NCBI GenBank assembly: GCA_023422555.1
Contig: JAFAGQ010000358.1
Span: 1 to 8,923 of the forward strand
Length of the DNA: 8,923 nucleotides
Source: Pseudomonadota bacterium
Lineage (GTDB): Bacteria; Pseudomonadota; Gammaproteobacteria; Burkholderiales; Burkholderiaceae_B
Direction: 5' to 3'
A model generated the notes under the pieces. The model did no database searches. It was given only the letters and a program-made list of their open reading frames with translations, and was not told the origin of the DNA. Of the stretch, positions 1-6,164 are shown piece after piece. A program made the translations under genes and the position numbers. Position 1 is the first letter of the stretch; each line of letters begins with the position of its first letter.

Positions 1-29
1 TATTTCTTTTGTCCTCAGGCGAATATAGC

Positions 30-1622
30 ATGCATCAGCGGATTCTGATTCTCGATTACGGTTCACAGGTGACCCAACTCATTGCGCGACGTGTGCGCGA
101 AGCGGGGGTGTTTTGTGAAATTCATCCTGGAGATGTTGATGCGGCATTCCTGAAGGAACAGCAGGAGCTGGGCCTCAAGGGCGTGATCCTCTCAGGTAGC
201 CATTCATCAGCCTACGACGAGGCATCGCTCAAGGTGCCTCACGCGGTATTTGAACTCGGTGTGCCGGTGCTGGGTATTTGCTATGGCATGCAGGCCATGG
301 CGTCCCAGCTGGGCGGAAAAGTCAGCTGGTCGGATCATCGCGAGTTTGGTTACGCCGAAGTCCGGGCTCACGGCCACACCGCCTTGTTGAATGACATTTC
401 TGATTTCGTTACGCCGGAAGGTCACGGCATGCTCAAGGTCTGGATGAGCCATGGCGACAAGGTGACAGAACTGCCTGAGGGCTTTGTGCTCATGGCCTCA
501 ACACCTTCTTGCCCGATAGCCGGTATGGCCGACGAGACCCGTCATTTTTACGGTCTGCAGTTTCATCCCGAAGTCACACATACCACCCAGGGCCGGGCAA
601 TTCTGAACCGCTTTGTCAATGACATTTGTGGTTGCAGCAATGACTGGAATATGCCTGATTACGTGGAAGAAGCGGTAGCCCGCATCCGTGAGCAGGTGGG
701 AACAGATGATGTGATTCTGGGCCTGTCTGGCGGCGTCGATTCGTCTGTTGCGGCAGCGCTCATTCACAAGGCTATTGGCGATCAGCTCACCTGCGTTTTT
801 GTGGATCACGGTTTGCTGCGTCTGAATGAGGCAGAACAGGTCATGACCGTGTTCGGTGAGCATCTGGGAGTTAACGTGATTCACGTCGATGCGACCGAGG
901 CATTCATGAGCAAACTGGCTGGTGAAACTGATCCAGAGAAGAAACGCAAAATCATCGGACGTGAGTTTGTTGAAGTGTTCCAGCAGGAAGCCGGAAAGCG
1001 CAAGAGTGCGCGCTGGCTTGCCCAGGGCACGATCTATCCTGATGTGATTGAATCGGCTGGCGCCAAAACCGGTAAGGCAGTCGCCATCAAGTCGCACCAC
1101 AATGTGGGTGGATTGCCGGAAACACTCAATCTGCAGTTACTGGAACCCTTGCGTGAACTATTCAAGGATGAAGTTCGCGAACTGGGTCTGGCTCTCGGCC
1201 TGCCTCATCATATGGTTTATCGCCATCCATTCCCAGGCCCAGGGCTTGGCGTTCGGATTCTGGGCGAAGTCAAGAAAGAGTATGCGGATCTGCTGCGCAA
1301 GGCAGACGCCATCTTCATCGAAGAGCTGCGCAATACCACGGACGAAGAAACAGGCAAGACCTGGTACGATCTCACATCCCAGGCTTTCGCCGTCTTCCTG
1401 CCCGTTAAATCTGTTGGTGTCATGGGCGATGGCCGCACATACGACTACGTTGTCGCGCTGCGCGCCGTACAGACGTCCGATTTCATGACGGCAGACTGGG
1501 CGCAATTGCCATACTCACTGCTGGCACGCGTCTCTTCCCGCATTATCAATGAGGTTCGTGGTATCAACCGAGTCGTGTACGACGTCTCCAGCAAACCGCC
1601 TGCAACGATTGAGTGGGAATGA
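30..1622 (+). CDS. guaA: GMP synthase (glutamine-hydrolysing)
   Basis: Converts XMP to GMP using ATP and ammonia taken from glutamine, the last step of de novo guanine nucleotide synthesis in the cytoplasm. The 530-residue protein has the full family layout. The N-terminal class I glutamine amidotransferase domain carries the nucleophile C84 in GICYGMQ and the H179/E181 pair in FHPEV. The ATP pyrophosphatase domain has its PP-loop, SGGVDSS, at 233-239. The C-terminal dimerisation domain ends in KPPATIEWE, the usual family ending. I chose the ATG at 30, giving MHQRILILDYGSQ, which is where the family begins; a TTG at 9 in the same frame would add seven residues unlike the family. The ribosome binding site is weak (AGGCGA around 17-22). 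An intrinsic terminator follows, so the gene is transcriptionally closed on its downstream side. The upstream neighbour is outside the window. Length and motifs are intact. Confidence 0.97.
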   Translation: MHQRILILDYGSQVTQLIARRVREAGVFCEIHPGDVDAAFLKEQQELGLKGVILSGSHSSAYDEASLKVPHAVFELGVPVLGICYGMQAMASQLGGKVSWSDHREFGYAEVRAHGHTALLNDISDFVTPEGHGMLKVWMSHGDKVTELPEGFVLMASTPSCPIAGMADETRHFYGLQFHPEVTHTTQGRAILNRFVNDICGCSNDWNMPDYVEEAVARIREQVGTDDVILGLSGGVDSSVAAALIHKAIGDQLTCVFVDHGLLRLNEAEQVMTVFGEHLGVNVIHVDATEAFMSKLAGETDPEKKRKIIGREFVEVFQQEAGKRKSARWLAQGTIYPDVIESAGAKTGKAVAIKSHHNVGGLPETLNLQLLEPLRELFKDEVRELGLALGLPHHMVYRHPFPGPGLGVRILGEVKKEYADLLRKADAIFIEELRNTTDEETGKTWYDLTSQAFAVFLPVKSVGVMGDGRTYDYVVALRAVQTSDFMTADWAQLPYSLLARVSSRIINEVRGINRVVYDVSSKPPATIEWE

Positions 1623-1668
1623 TCCCGCGTCTGGCACGACCAGGCATCTGAATGCATAAGAAGCAGCT

Positions 1669-1694
1669 AAGCCCGCGTCATTGCGGGCTTTTTT
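1669..1694 (+). terminator. Rho-independent terminator of guaA
   Basis: A perfect 8-bp stem, AAGCCCGC (1669-1676) with GCGGGCTT (1683-1690), closes a six-base loop and runs straight into further T residues to 1694. It lies 46 bases after the guaA stop, in the right orientation. Confidence 0.92.
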
Positions 1695-1801
1695 GTACTT
1701 ATGTCTGGTAGGATCTGGAAGCAGTAGTCAGCGCAGGCATCGTTTTAGCATGGAATTAATGCTGGTATTATTGACTAACGACAAGTGCTGTTGCAGGCGA
1801 A

Positions 1802-1867
1802 CTATCTGCGATTGGTGTTGCTACACGAATATCGTGCCCGATCTATCTGCGAAAGTATGAGATCGGG
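1802..1867. repeat. Short direct repeat and 8-bp dyad in the guaA/toxin gap
   Basis: The 1695-1914 interval has no credible gene. Within it CTATCTGCGA occurs twice (1802-1811 and 1843-1852). A dyad, CCCGATCT (1837-1844) with AGATCGGG (1860-1867), encloses the second copy in its 15-base loop. The toxin is transcribed leftwards into this region, so the dyad could form an RNA hairpin at the 3' end of the toxin mRNA. It has no T run on either strand, so it is not a standard intrinsic terminator. The sequence is plain; any role (transcript end, recombination scar, protein site) is inference. Confidence 0.4.
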
Positions 1868-1914
1868 TCTAAAAAGCACGCATGCATCGAAGATCGCTGC
1901 TAATCGGAGATGTC

Positions 1915-2388
1915 TCATTCATACCCCAACCTTAATTCCTGAGCCTGGCGGGCAAGTTCGAACATGGCTTTTTCGCCAGTTCGGCCGAGTACGTCCTTGC
2001 ACAATTGATCTTGGAGGTATTTCTCAGTTCGAGCGAATGGCGGTGCGCCGTCCTCCAATGGCTCGGCTACGTGAGGGCGAGAGATACCTTTCAATTGCTC
2101 GCTCATTTTGTGTCGTGGCGGCCATTGCCTGGCCGCGTGCAGCACACGAAGAATACGCACGATCTCGCCGACCGTATCGTAAATAAGAATGTAATTTCGG
2201 TGAGCAACAAGCTCGCGGGTGCCAGGTACCCGCCCCATTCTGCCCAAACCGGGATGTTCGCATAGCAGACTGGCTTTGTCTGAAAGCTGCTGATCAAGCG
2301 CCAATGCCGCAGCCGGTGCGTGTTGTGCGATGTACTCACGTATTTTCTTCCTGTCAGCGTATGCTGGCAGTGTCCAGACTAACTTCAC
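1915..2388 (-). CDS. RelE/ParE-family toxin with unusual C-terminal extension
   Basis: Probable toxin of a type II toxin-antitoxin pair. The first 92 or so residues carry the RelE/ParE pattern: an N-terminal W-T-x2-A-x2-D strand and helix start, a helix with REYIA, then LLCEHPGLGRMGRVPGTREL, a NYILIYD strand, and the terminal strand VRILRVLHAARQWPP. Family members usually stop there, at about 90-100 residues. This one is 157 residues; the last 63 start at M95 (MSEQLKG) and end in a charged, helix-like stretch (KAMFELARQAQELRLGYE) that I do not recognise. The start is a GTG overlapping the antitoxin stop by four bases (GTGA), indicating translational coupling. ParE members poison DNA gyrase and RelE members cut mRNA on the ribosome; the sequence does not decide between them, though the ribbon-helix-helix partner favours ParE. 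The tail may be a real fusion or the result of a lost stop at an AAAA run (2106-2109 on the plus strand). Confidence 0.85.
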   Translation of the reverse strand: MKLVWTLPAYADRKKIREYIAQHAPAAALALDQQLSDKASLLCEHPGLGRMGRVPGTRELVAHRNYILIYDTVGEIVRILRVLHAARQWPPRHKMSEQLKGISRPHVAEPLEDGAPPFARTEKYLQDQLCKDVLGRTGEKAMFELARQAQELRLGYE

Positions 2389-2678
2389 GATTCAGAGGCA
2401 CCTCCAATTTTACGCCGCATTTCGGCTCGCCAGGCGGCAGCTTCGGCTTCTACTTCGGCTGCCGGGATCACATCACCGGCATTGGCCGAGTCCAGGCCGA
2501 TCTGAACTTGGCGACGGAACCAGGCATCATGCGCGGCCGCGTCCTCTTGCTGTCGAACGAAATCGCGCATGAAATCCCGCAGGAGCTGAGCAGCACTACG
2601 GTCGCGGGCTTTTGCGGCCGTGGAAAATTCGGCTTTCAGTGCTTCGTCGACCCTAAAGGTGAAGGTGGCTTCGCTCAT
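2385..2678 (-). CDS. Ribbon-helix-helix antitoxin (ParD/CopG-like)
   Basis: Probable antitoxin of the adjacent toxin, expected to bind it and to repress their shared promoter. The protein has 97 residues. An N-terminal ribbon-helix-helix DNA-binding domain has its strand at about 4-10 (ATFTFRV), helix one at about 11-26 and helix two at about 28-42 (SAAQLLRDFMRDFVRQQ). The C-terminal half is acidic and alanine-rich (WFRRQVQIGLDSANAGDVIP, then a long helix), as expected for a toxin-wrapping segment. I chose the ATG at 2676-2678 because MSEATFTFRVDEALK is the natural domain start and an AGAGAGGG ribosome binding site lies just upstream. An ATG at 2714 would add twelve unrelated residues and lacks such a site. 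The antitoxin comes first, the usual order for this class. It faces against both guaA and tadA, so the cassette is an independent unit. Confidence 0.88.
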   Translation of the reverse strand: MSEATFTFRVDEALKAEFSTAAKARDRSAAQLLRDFMRDFVRQQEDAAAHDAWFRRQVQIGLDSANAGDVIPAAEVEAEAAAWRAEMRRKIGGASES

Positions 2679-2694
2679 GTCGTGACCCTCTCTT

Positions 2695-2764
2695 GTGTTA
2701 CAAACAAAGTACATGTTAACACGATGTCATTCGCATTGTATGTGGGTCGCGGTATCGACTACAA
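2695..2764 (-). promoter_or_regulatory. Probable toxin-antitoxin promoter and operator
   Basis: Upstream of the antitoxin lie two TGTTA elements (2696-2700 and 2714-2718). The sequence GTGTTA (2695-2700) forms an inverted repeat with TAACAC (2717-2722), and TGTTAACA (2714-2721) is itself palindromic. Read on the minus strand, a -10-like TACAAT (2740-2735) lies 18 bases after a poor -35-like TTGTAG (2764-2759), which puts the repeats around or just after the start of transcription. This is where a ribbon-helix-helix antitoxin would repress its own operon. The repeats are seen directly; the promoter and operator roles are inferred. Confidence 0.4.
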
Positions 2765-2786
2765 CGACTCATTCTAAAACGCACCC

Positions 2787-2808
2787 TTGAGTCTGTTAAG
2801 ATACTCAA
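2787..2808. promoter_or_regulatory. Dyad TTGAGT-N10-ACTCAA upstream of tadA
   Basis: A perfect 6-bp inverted repeat with a ten-base spacer lies 91 bases before the tadA start and is followed by CAATTTT. It may be a regulatory site, the leader of the tadA transcript, or a weak terminator-like hairpin. TTGAGT could also serve as a -35 element, with a poor -10 (AATTTT) 17 bases later. No stronger tadA promoter is visible between the antitoxin and tadA. Confidence 0.25.
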
Positions 2809-2899
2809 CAATTTTCAACGTCCAGTGATGGCCGGTAATCCAATTAGCCCGCCAGCCGAACTGCTGGGTAATTCCTCAATATCCTGATAAACCGCTACG

Positions 2900-3376
2900 A
2901 TGCAAGCAAACGTCCTCAATCATTCCGAATTCATGGCTCTGGCCCTGGAGCAGGCGCAGCTGGCTTACGCGTTGGGCGAAGTGCCGGTTGGGGCGGTTGC
3001 GGTCGATTCCTTAGGGAAAGTACTCGGAAAAGGGTACAATAGAACGATTACAGACAGCGATCCCACGGCGCATGCGGAAATTATGGCCCTGCGTGAATGT
3101 GGTCGCGATCTGCACAACTATCGGCTTCCCGGCATTACCCTGTACGTCACGCTGGAACCCTGCATCATGTGCATGGGGGCCATTACGCATGCAAGGGTAA
3201 ATCAGGTGGTTTACGGGGCTGCTGACCCCAAGACCGGTGCCTGTGGCAGCGTCATAGCGGTGCAGGAAAACAGACAGATCAATCATCACACCGTCATCGT
3301 GTCGGGGGTGATGAAAAATGAATGCGGCCAGTTGCTTCGCCGTTTTTTTCAGGAACGCAGGAAATCGACACCATGA
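2900..3376 (+). CDS. tadA: tRNA-specific adenosine deaminase
   Basis: Deaminates adenosine 34 of tRNA-Arg(ACG) to inosine so that one tRNA can read several arginine codons; generally essential in bacteria. The 158-residue protein shows the cytidine/deoxycytidylate deaminase fold. H58 and the proton-shuttling E60 lie in PTAHAEIMAL, and the zinc cysteines C88 and C91 in LEPCIMCMGA. The segment VPVGAVAV and the YGAADPKTGACGS loop are typical of TadA. The start is the ATG at 2900; an in-frame stop lies just upstream (2888-2890), so it cannot be longer. No good ribosome binding site is visible. The stop overlaps the LD-carboxypeptidase start as ATGA, so the two genes are translationally coupled. 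In this genome a toxin-antitoxin cassette separates it from guaA. Confidence 0.95.
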   Translation: MQANVLNHSEFMALALEQAQLAYALGEVPVGAVAVDSLGKVLGKGYNRTITDSDPTAHAEIMALRECGRDLHNYRLPGITLYVTLEPCIMCMGAITHARVNQVVYGAADPKTGACGSVIAVQENRQINHHTVIVSGVMKNECGQLLRRFFQERRKSTP

Positions 3377-4443
3377 GCAATGCTTCTTCCCATGGCAAAA
3401 AGGGCCGTATTCAGGAACAGCTGAACGACGCCCAGATCCTTTTCGATGAAGCCGATGACGTCGCTTACCAGCCAACACGCTACAAGAAAAAGCTGCAAAT
3501 CTATACGCTGTCACCCTCTGGTTTTGTCCAGAATCCGGAATTTCTGGAACGCGCAATTGAGAATCTGAAGCAGTCCAGCGTAAAAGTCACCGTGGATAAA
3601 GCGGCGCTGCGCCAGGATATGCGGTTTGGGGGCGACGACGAGGACAGACTTGCAGCCATCGCACGGGCGGCACGGCATCGCAGTGGCATCGTCATGCCTA
3701 CCCGTGGTGGTTACGGCCTGAGCCGGATTCTGCACCGGATAGACTGGAAGCTGATCGAGCGCAATCCAAAGCGTTATGTCGGGTTCAGCGATTTCACTGC
3801 ATTCAATCTGGCGCTGCTGGCAAAAACCGGCATGAGCAGTTTTACGGGCCCCAATTTGCTGGATTTCGGTAAGGACAATGTCGACGAACTGACATATGAC
3901 ATCTTTCTGGAGGTCATGCATGGTGAACTGGAGATTCTCAGTTTCGAATCTGAAGGTTCAGATGCGGTCGATACCCGGGGTACGCTCTGGGGCGGAAACC
4001 TTGCCATGGTTGCCTCCCTCATTGGTACGCCCTATATGCCAAAAATCAAGAATGGCATATTGTTTCTGGAAGACGTAGGCGAGTATCCGTTCCGCGTAGA
4101 GCGTATGCTGGCTCAACTGCTGCATGCCGGCATTTTTGCAAAGCAGAAGGCAATCGTACTGGGTCACTTCACCGGGTACAAACTCAGCGCCAACGACAAA
4201 GGTTTTGATATGCCGGAAGTGGTACGCTGGCTGCGCGCCAATACTGGTTTGCCCGTGGTCACGGGTCTGCCGTATGGTCATGGTGATGTGCGCGTCACGT
4301 TACCAATAGGAAAGAAAGTCGGGCTGGCAACAGAGTCAGGTATGGCTTATCTGGTGATCGATGAACATCATCACGATCATGATCACGACCACGATCATGA
4401 TCATCATGGTCATGATCATGACCATCGGGAACATCGTCATTGA
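3373..4443 (+). CDS. ldcA: LD-carboxypeptidase (peptidase family S66) with His-rich tail
   Basis: Probable cytoplasmic LD-carboxypeptidase that removes the terminal D-alanine from murein tetrapeptides during cell wall recycling. The 356-residue protein carries the S66 serine-glutamate-histidine set in the expected places: S139 in YVGFSDFTA, E233 in LFLEDVGEYPFR and H303 in LPYGHGD. RGGYG near 111-115 is also typical. There is no signal peptide. Two parts are not in the family core. About 38 charged residues precede the first core strand (LQIYTLSPSG), and the last 25 residues hold 14 histidines, mostly alternating with aspartate. I chose the ATG at 3373, which overlaps the tadA stop (ATGA); an upstream ATG at 3322 lies deep inside tadA. 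Transcription is expected with tadA and ends at the hairpin at 4483-4520. Some S66 proteins cleave other peptides or conjugates (the MccF group), so the exact substrate is not certain. Confidence 0.88.
   Translation: MSNASSHGKKGRIQEQLNDAQILFDEADDVAYQPTRYKKKLQIYTLSPSGFVQNPEFLERAIENLKQSSVKVTVDKAALRQDMRFGGDDEDRLAAIARAARHRSGIVMPTRGGYGLSRILHRIDWKLIERNPKRYVGFSDFTAFNLALLAKTGMSSFTGPNLLDFGKDNVDELTYDIFLEVMHGELEILSFESEGSDAVDTRGTLWGGNLAMVASLIGTPYMPKIKNGILFLEDVGEYPFRVERMLAQLLHAGIFAKQKAIVLGHFTGYKLSANDKGFDMPEVVRWLRANTGLPVVTGLPYGHGDVRVTLPIGKKVGLATESGMAYLVIDEHHHDHDHDHDHDHHGHDHDHREHRH
4366..4440 (+). repeat. CAT/GAT codon tract encoding a histidine-rich tail
   Basis: Twenty-five codons, mostly alternating CAT/CAC and GAT/GAC, form a low-complexity tract at the 3' end of the LD-carboxypeptidase gene. 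It encodes 14 histidines, seven of them in a regular His-Asp alternation. Such tracts can change length by slippage and can bind nickel, zinc or copper when translated; metal binding is inference here. Confidence 0.8.
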
Positions 4444-4482
4444 TCGTTCACCGGCGCCTTAGGGCGCAAGTAGCATATGAAT

Positions 4483-4520
4483 AACGCGTTCGGCAGTCTT
4501 GAACGCGTTTGATTTTTTTT
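4483..4520 (+). terminator. Rho-independent terminator after the LD-carboxypeptidase
   Basis: A perfect 9-bp stem, AACGCGTTC (4483-4491) with GAACGCGTT (4501-4509), has a nine-base loop and is followed by TGA and eight T residues (4513-4520). A smaller hairpin, GCGCC-TTAG-GGCGC (4454-4467), lies just before it. It should end the tadA transcript, yet it leaves only 30 bases before the ybiT start. Confidence 0.8.
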
Positions 4521-4550
4521 AAAACTCCCCACAAAGGCTTCGAACACGTT

Positions 4551-6152
4551 GTGATTTCTACCGCTAATTTAACAATCCAGTTTGGTCCCAAACCGCTATT
4601 TGAAAACGTCAGTGTCAAATTCGGAGGCGGGAATCGCTATGGCCTGATCGGTGCAAATGGATCGGGTAAGTCCACGTTCATGAAAATCATTGGCGGAGAC
4701 CTGGAGGCCACCTCGGGTAACGTGTCGCTGGATCCGGGCGTTCGCCTGGGCAAACTGCGTCAGGATCAGTTCGCATTTGAAGATATGCGTGTGCTGGATG
4801 TGGTCATGATGGGTCACACCGAAATGTGGCAGGCCATGCACGAGCGTGACGCCATTTATGCCGATCTGGAAGCCACTGACGACGACTATATGCGCGCCGC
4901 CGAGCTCGAGGCCAAGTTTGCTGAATATGACGGCTATACTGCCGAAGCGCGAGCCGGTGAGCTATTGCTGGGACTGGATATTCCGGTAGAGCAGCACAAT
5001 CTGCCAATGCGTGAAATCGCACCAGGATGGAAACTGCGCGTATTGCTGGCGCAGGCACTGTTCTCCAATCCCGATGTCCTGCTGCTGGACGAGCCCACCA
5101 ATAACCTGGATATCAATACGATTCGCTGGCTTGAAAACGTGCTCAACGGCTATCAGAGCACCATGATTATCATCAGTCACGATCGACATTTCCTGAATCA
5201 GGTTTGTACGCATATGGCCGATCTGGACTACGGCGAGATTCGTCTGTATCCCGGCAATTACGATGACTATATGCTGGCCTCCACGCAGGCTCGCCAGCGT
5301 CTGGTGGCCGATAATGCCAAGGCCAAGGAGCGTGTCGCAGAACTCCAGGACTTTGTCCGCCGTTTTGCGGCCAATAAATCCAAGTCCCGCCAGGCAACGT
5401 CGCGCCTCAAGCAGATCGATCGGATCAAGGCGGACACGGTTGAAGTGAAGCCTTCTTCACGCCAGAATCCGTATATCCGCTTTGAACAGAACAAGCCATT
5501 GCATCGCCAGGCGGTAACGGCAGAGAAAGTGAGCAAGGCATACGATAAGCCGATCATTTCCAACTTCTCGGCTATGGTCGAAGCCGGACAGAAAATCGCC
5601 ATTATTGGTGCTAACGGGGTGGGTAAAACCACGCTGCTGCGCCTGTTCGCCCAGGATCTGGCGCCCGACAGCGGTTCCATCAAGTGGTCTGAAAATGCCG
5701 ATATTGGTTATATGCCGCAGGACGTATCGGAAGACTTCAAAAAGAAGATCAACGTATTTGACTGGATGGGCGAACACCGCAAGCCTGGCGACGAAGATCA
5801 GGCAATCCGCTCCGTACTTGGACGTCTGCTGTTTTCCGCGGATGATATCGTCAAGGATGTCCCTGTTCTGTCCGGAGGTGAAAAGAACCGCATGACTTTC
5901 GGCAGACTGATGCTTGGTCGTCATAATGTGCTGCTGATGGATGAACCGACCAATCACCTGGATATGGAATCCATTGAGTCTCTGCAGTTCGCTCTGGAAA
6001 AATTCGCGGGCACGCTGATTTTTGTATCCCATGACCGTGAGTTCGTCTCAGGACTTGCCACGCGGATCATTGAGATCATGCCCGATGGTACGCTGAATGA
6101 TTACCACGGCAGCTACGATGATTACCTGAATTCCCGAGGTATTGAGGAGTAA
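4551..6152 (+). CDS. ybiT: ABC-F family ATPase, YbiT type
   Basis: A soluble twin ATPase of the ABC-F family; these bind the ribosome E site and influence translation rather than transport. The 533-residue protein has two nucleotide-binding domains. Domain one has Walker A GANGSGKST (34-42), Walker B LLLDEPTNNLD (D180, E181) and an H-switch, SHDRHFL. Its signature is degenerate, APGWKLR instead of LSGG, which is normal for YbiT. Domain two has Walker A GANGVGKTT (from 353), signature LSGGEKNR (440-447), Walker B with D464/E465, and SHDREFV. The linker between them (ANKSKSRQATSRLKQIDRIK and on) is the tRNA-facing P-site motif region. Long identical stretches to my memory of E. coli YbiT, including DMESIESL and the ending DYLNSRGIEE, support the subfamily. 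I chose the GTG at 4551 (ISTANLTIQFG); a TTG at 4509 would start inside the preceding terminator. yigZ follows after 12 bases. Confidence 0.93.
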   Translation: MISTANLTIQFGPKPLFENVSVKFGGGNRYGLIGANGSGKSTFMKIIGGDLEATSGNVSLDPGVRLGKLRQDQFAFEDMRVLDVVMMGHTEMWQAMHERDAIYADLEATDDDYMRAAELEAKFAEYDGYTAEARAGELLLGLDIPVEQHNLPMREIAPGWKLRVLLAQALFSNPDVLLLDEPTNNLDINTIRWLENVLNGYQSTMIIISHDRHFLNQVCTHMADLDYGEIRLYPGNYDDYMLASTQARQRLVADNAKAKERVAELQDFVRRFAANKSKSRQATSRLKQIDRIKADTVEVKPSSRQNPYIRFEQNKPLHRQAVTAEKVSKAYDKPIISNFSAMVEAGQKIAIIGANGVGKTTLLRLFAQDLAPDSGSIKWSENADIGYMPQDVSEDFKKKINVFDWMGEHRKPGDEDQAIRSVLGRLLFSADDIVKDVPVLSGGEKNRMTFGRLMLGRHNVLLMDEPTNHLDMESIESLQFALEKFAGTLIFVSHDREFVSGLATRIIEIMPDGTLNDYHGSYDDYLNSRGIEE

Positions 6153-6164
6153 GGGCGACAAGCC

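Noticed and set aside
9..29. TTG start for guaA seven codons upstream
   Set aside because: The added residues do not match the family, and the ATG at 30 gives the conserved start MHQRILILDYGSQ.
498..1100. 200-codon minus-strand open frame inside guaA
   Set aside because: It is antisense to a fully conserved coding region and its translation shows no known domain.
1785..2777. Several plus-strand open frames across the toxin-antitoxin cassette
   Set aside because: They are low-quality translations lacking recognisable domains, while the minus strand encodes a coherent overlapping toxin-antitoxin pair.
3011..3556. 181-codon minus-strand open frame across tadA and the LD-carboxypeptidase
   Set aside because: Both plus-strand genes are intact and conserved here; the translation looks like a shadow.
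4363..4443. CAT/GAT tract considered as a CRISPR or DNA repeat array
   Set aside because: It is a low-complexity coding tract in frame with the LD-carboxypeptidase; there are no spacers.
4509..4550. TTG start for ybiT at 4509
   Set aside because: It begins inside the terminator hairpin and adds 14 residues foreign to the family; GTG at 4551 gives the conserved ISTANLTIQFG.
5457..6032. 191-codon minus-strand open frame inside ybiT
   Set aside because: It overlaps the second ATPase domain with all its motifs; no independent support.
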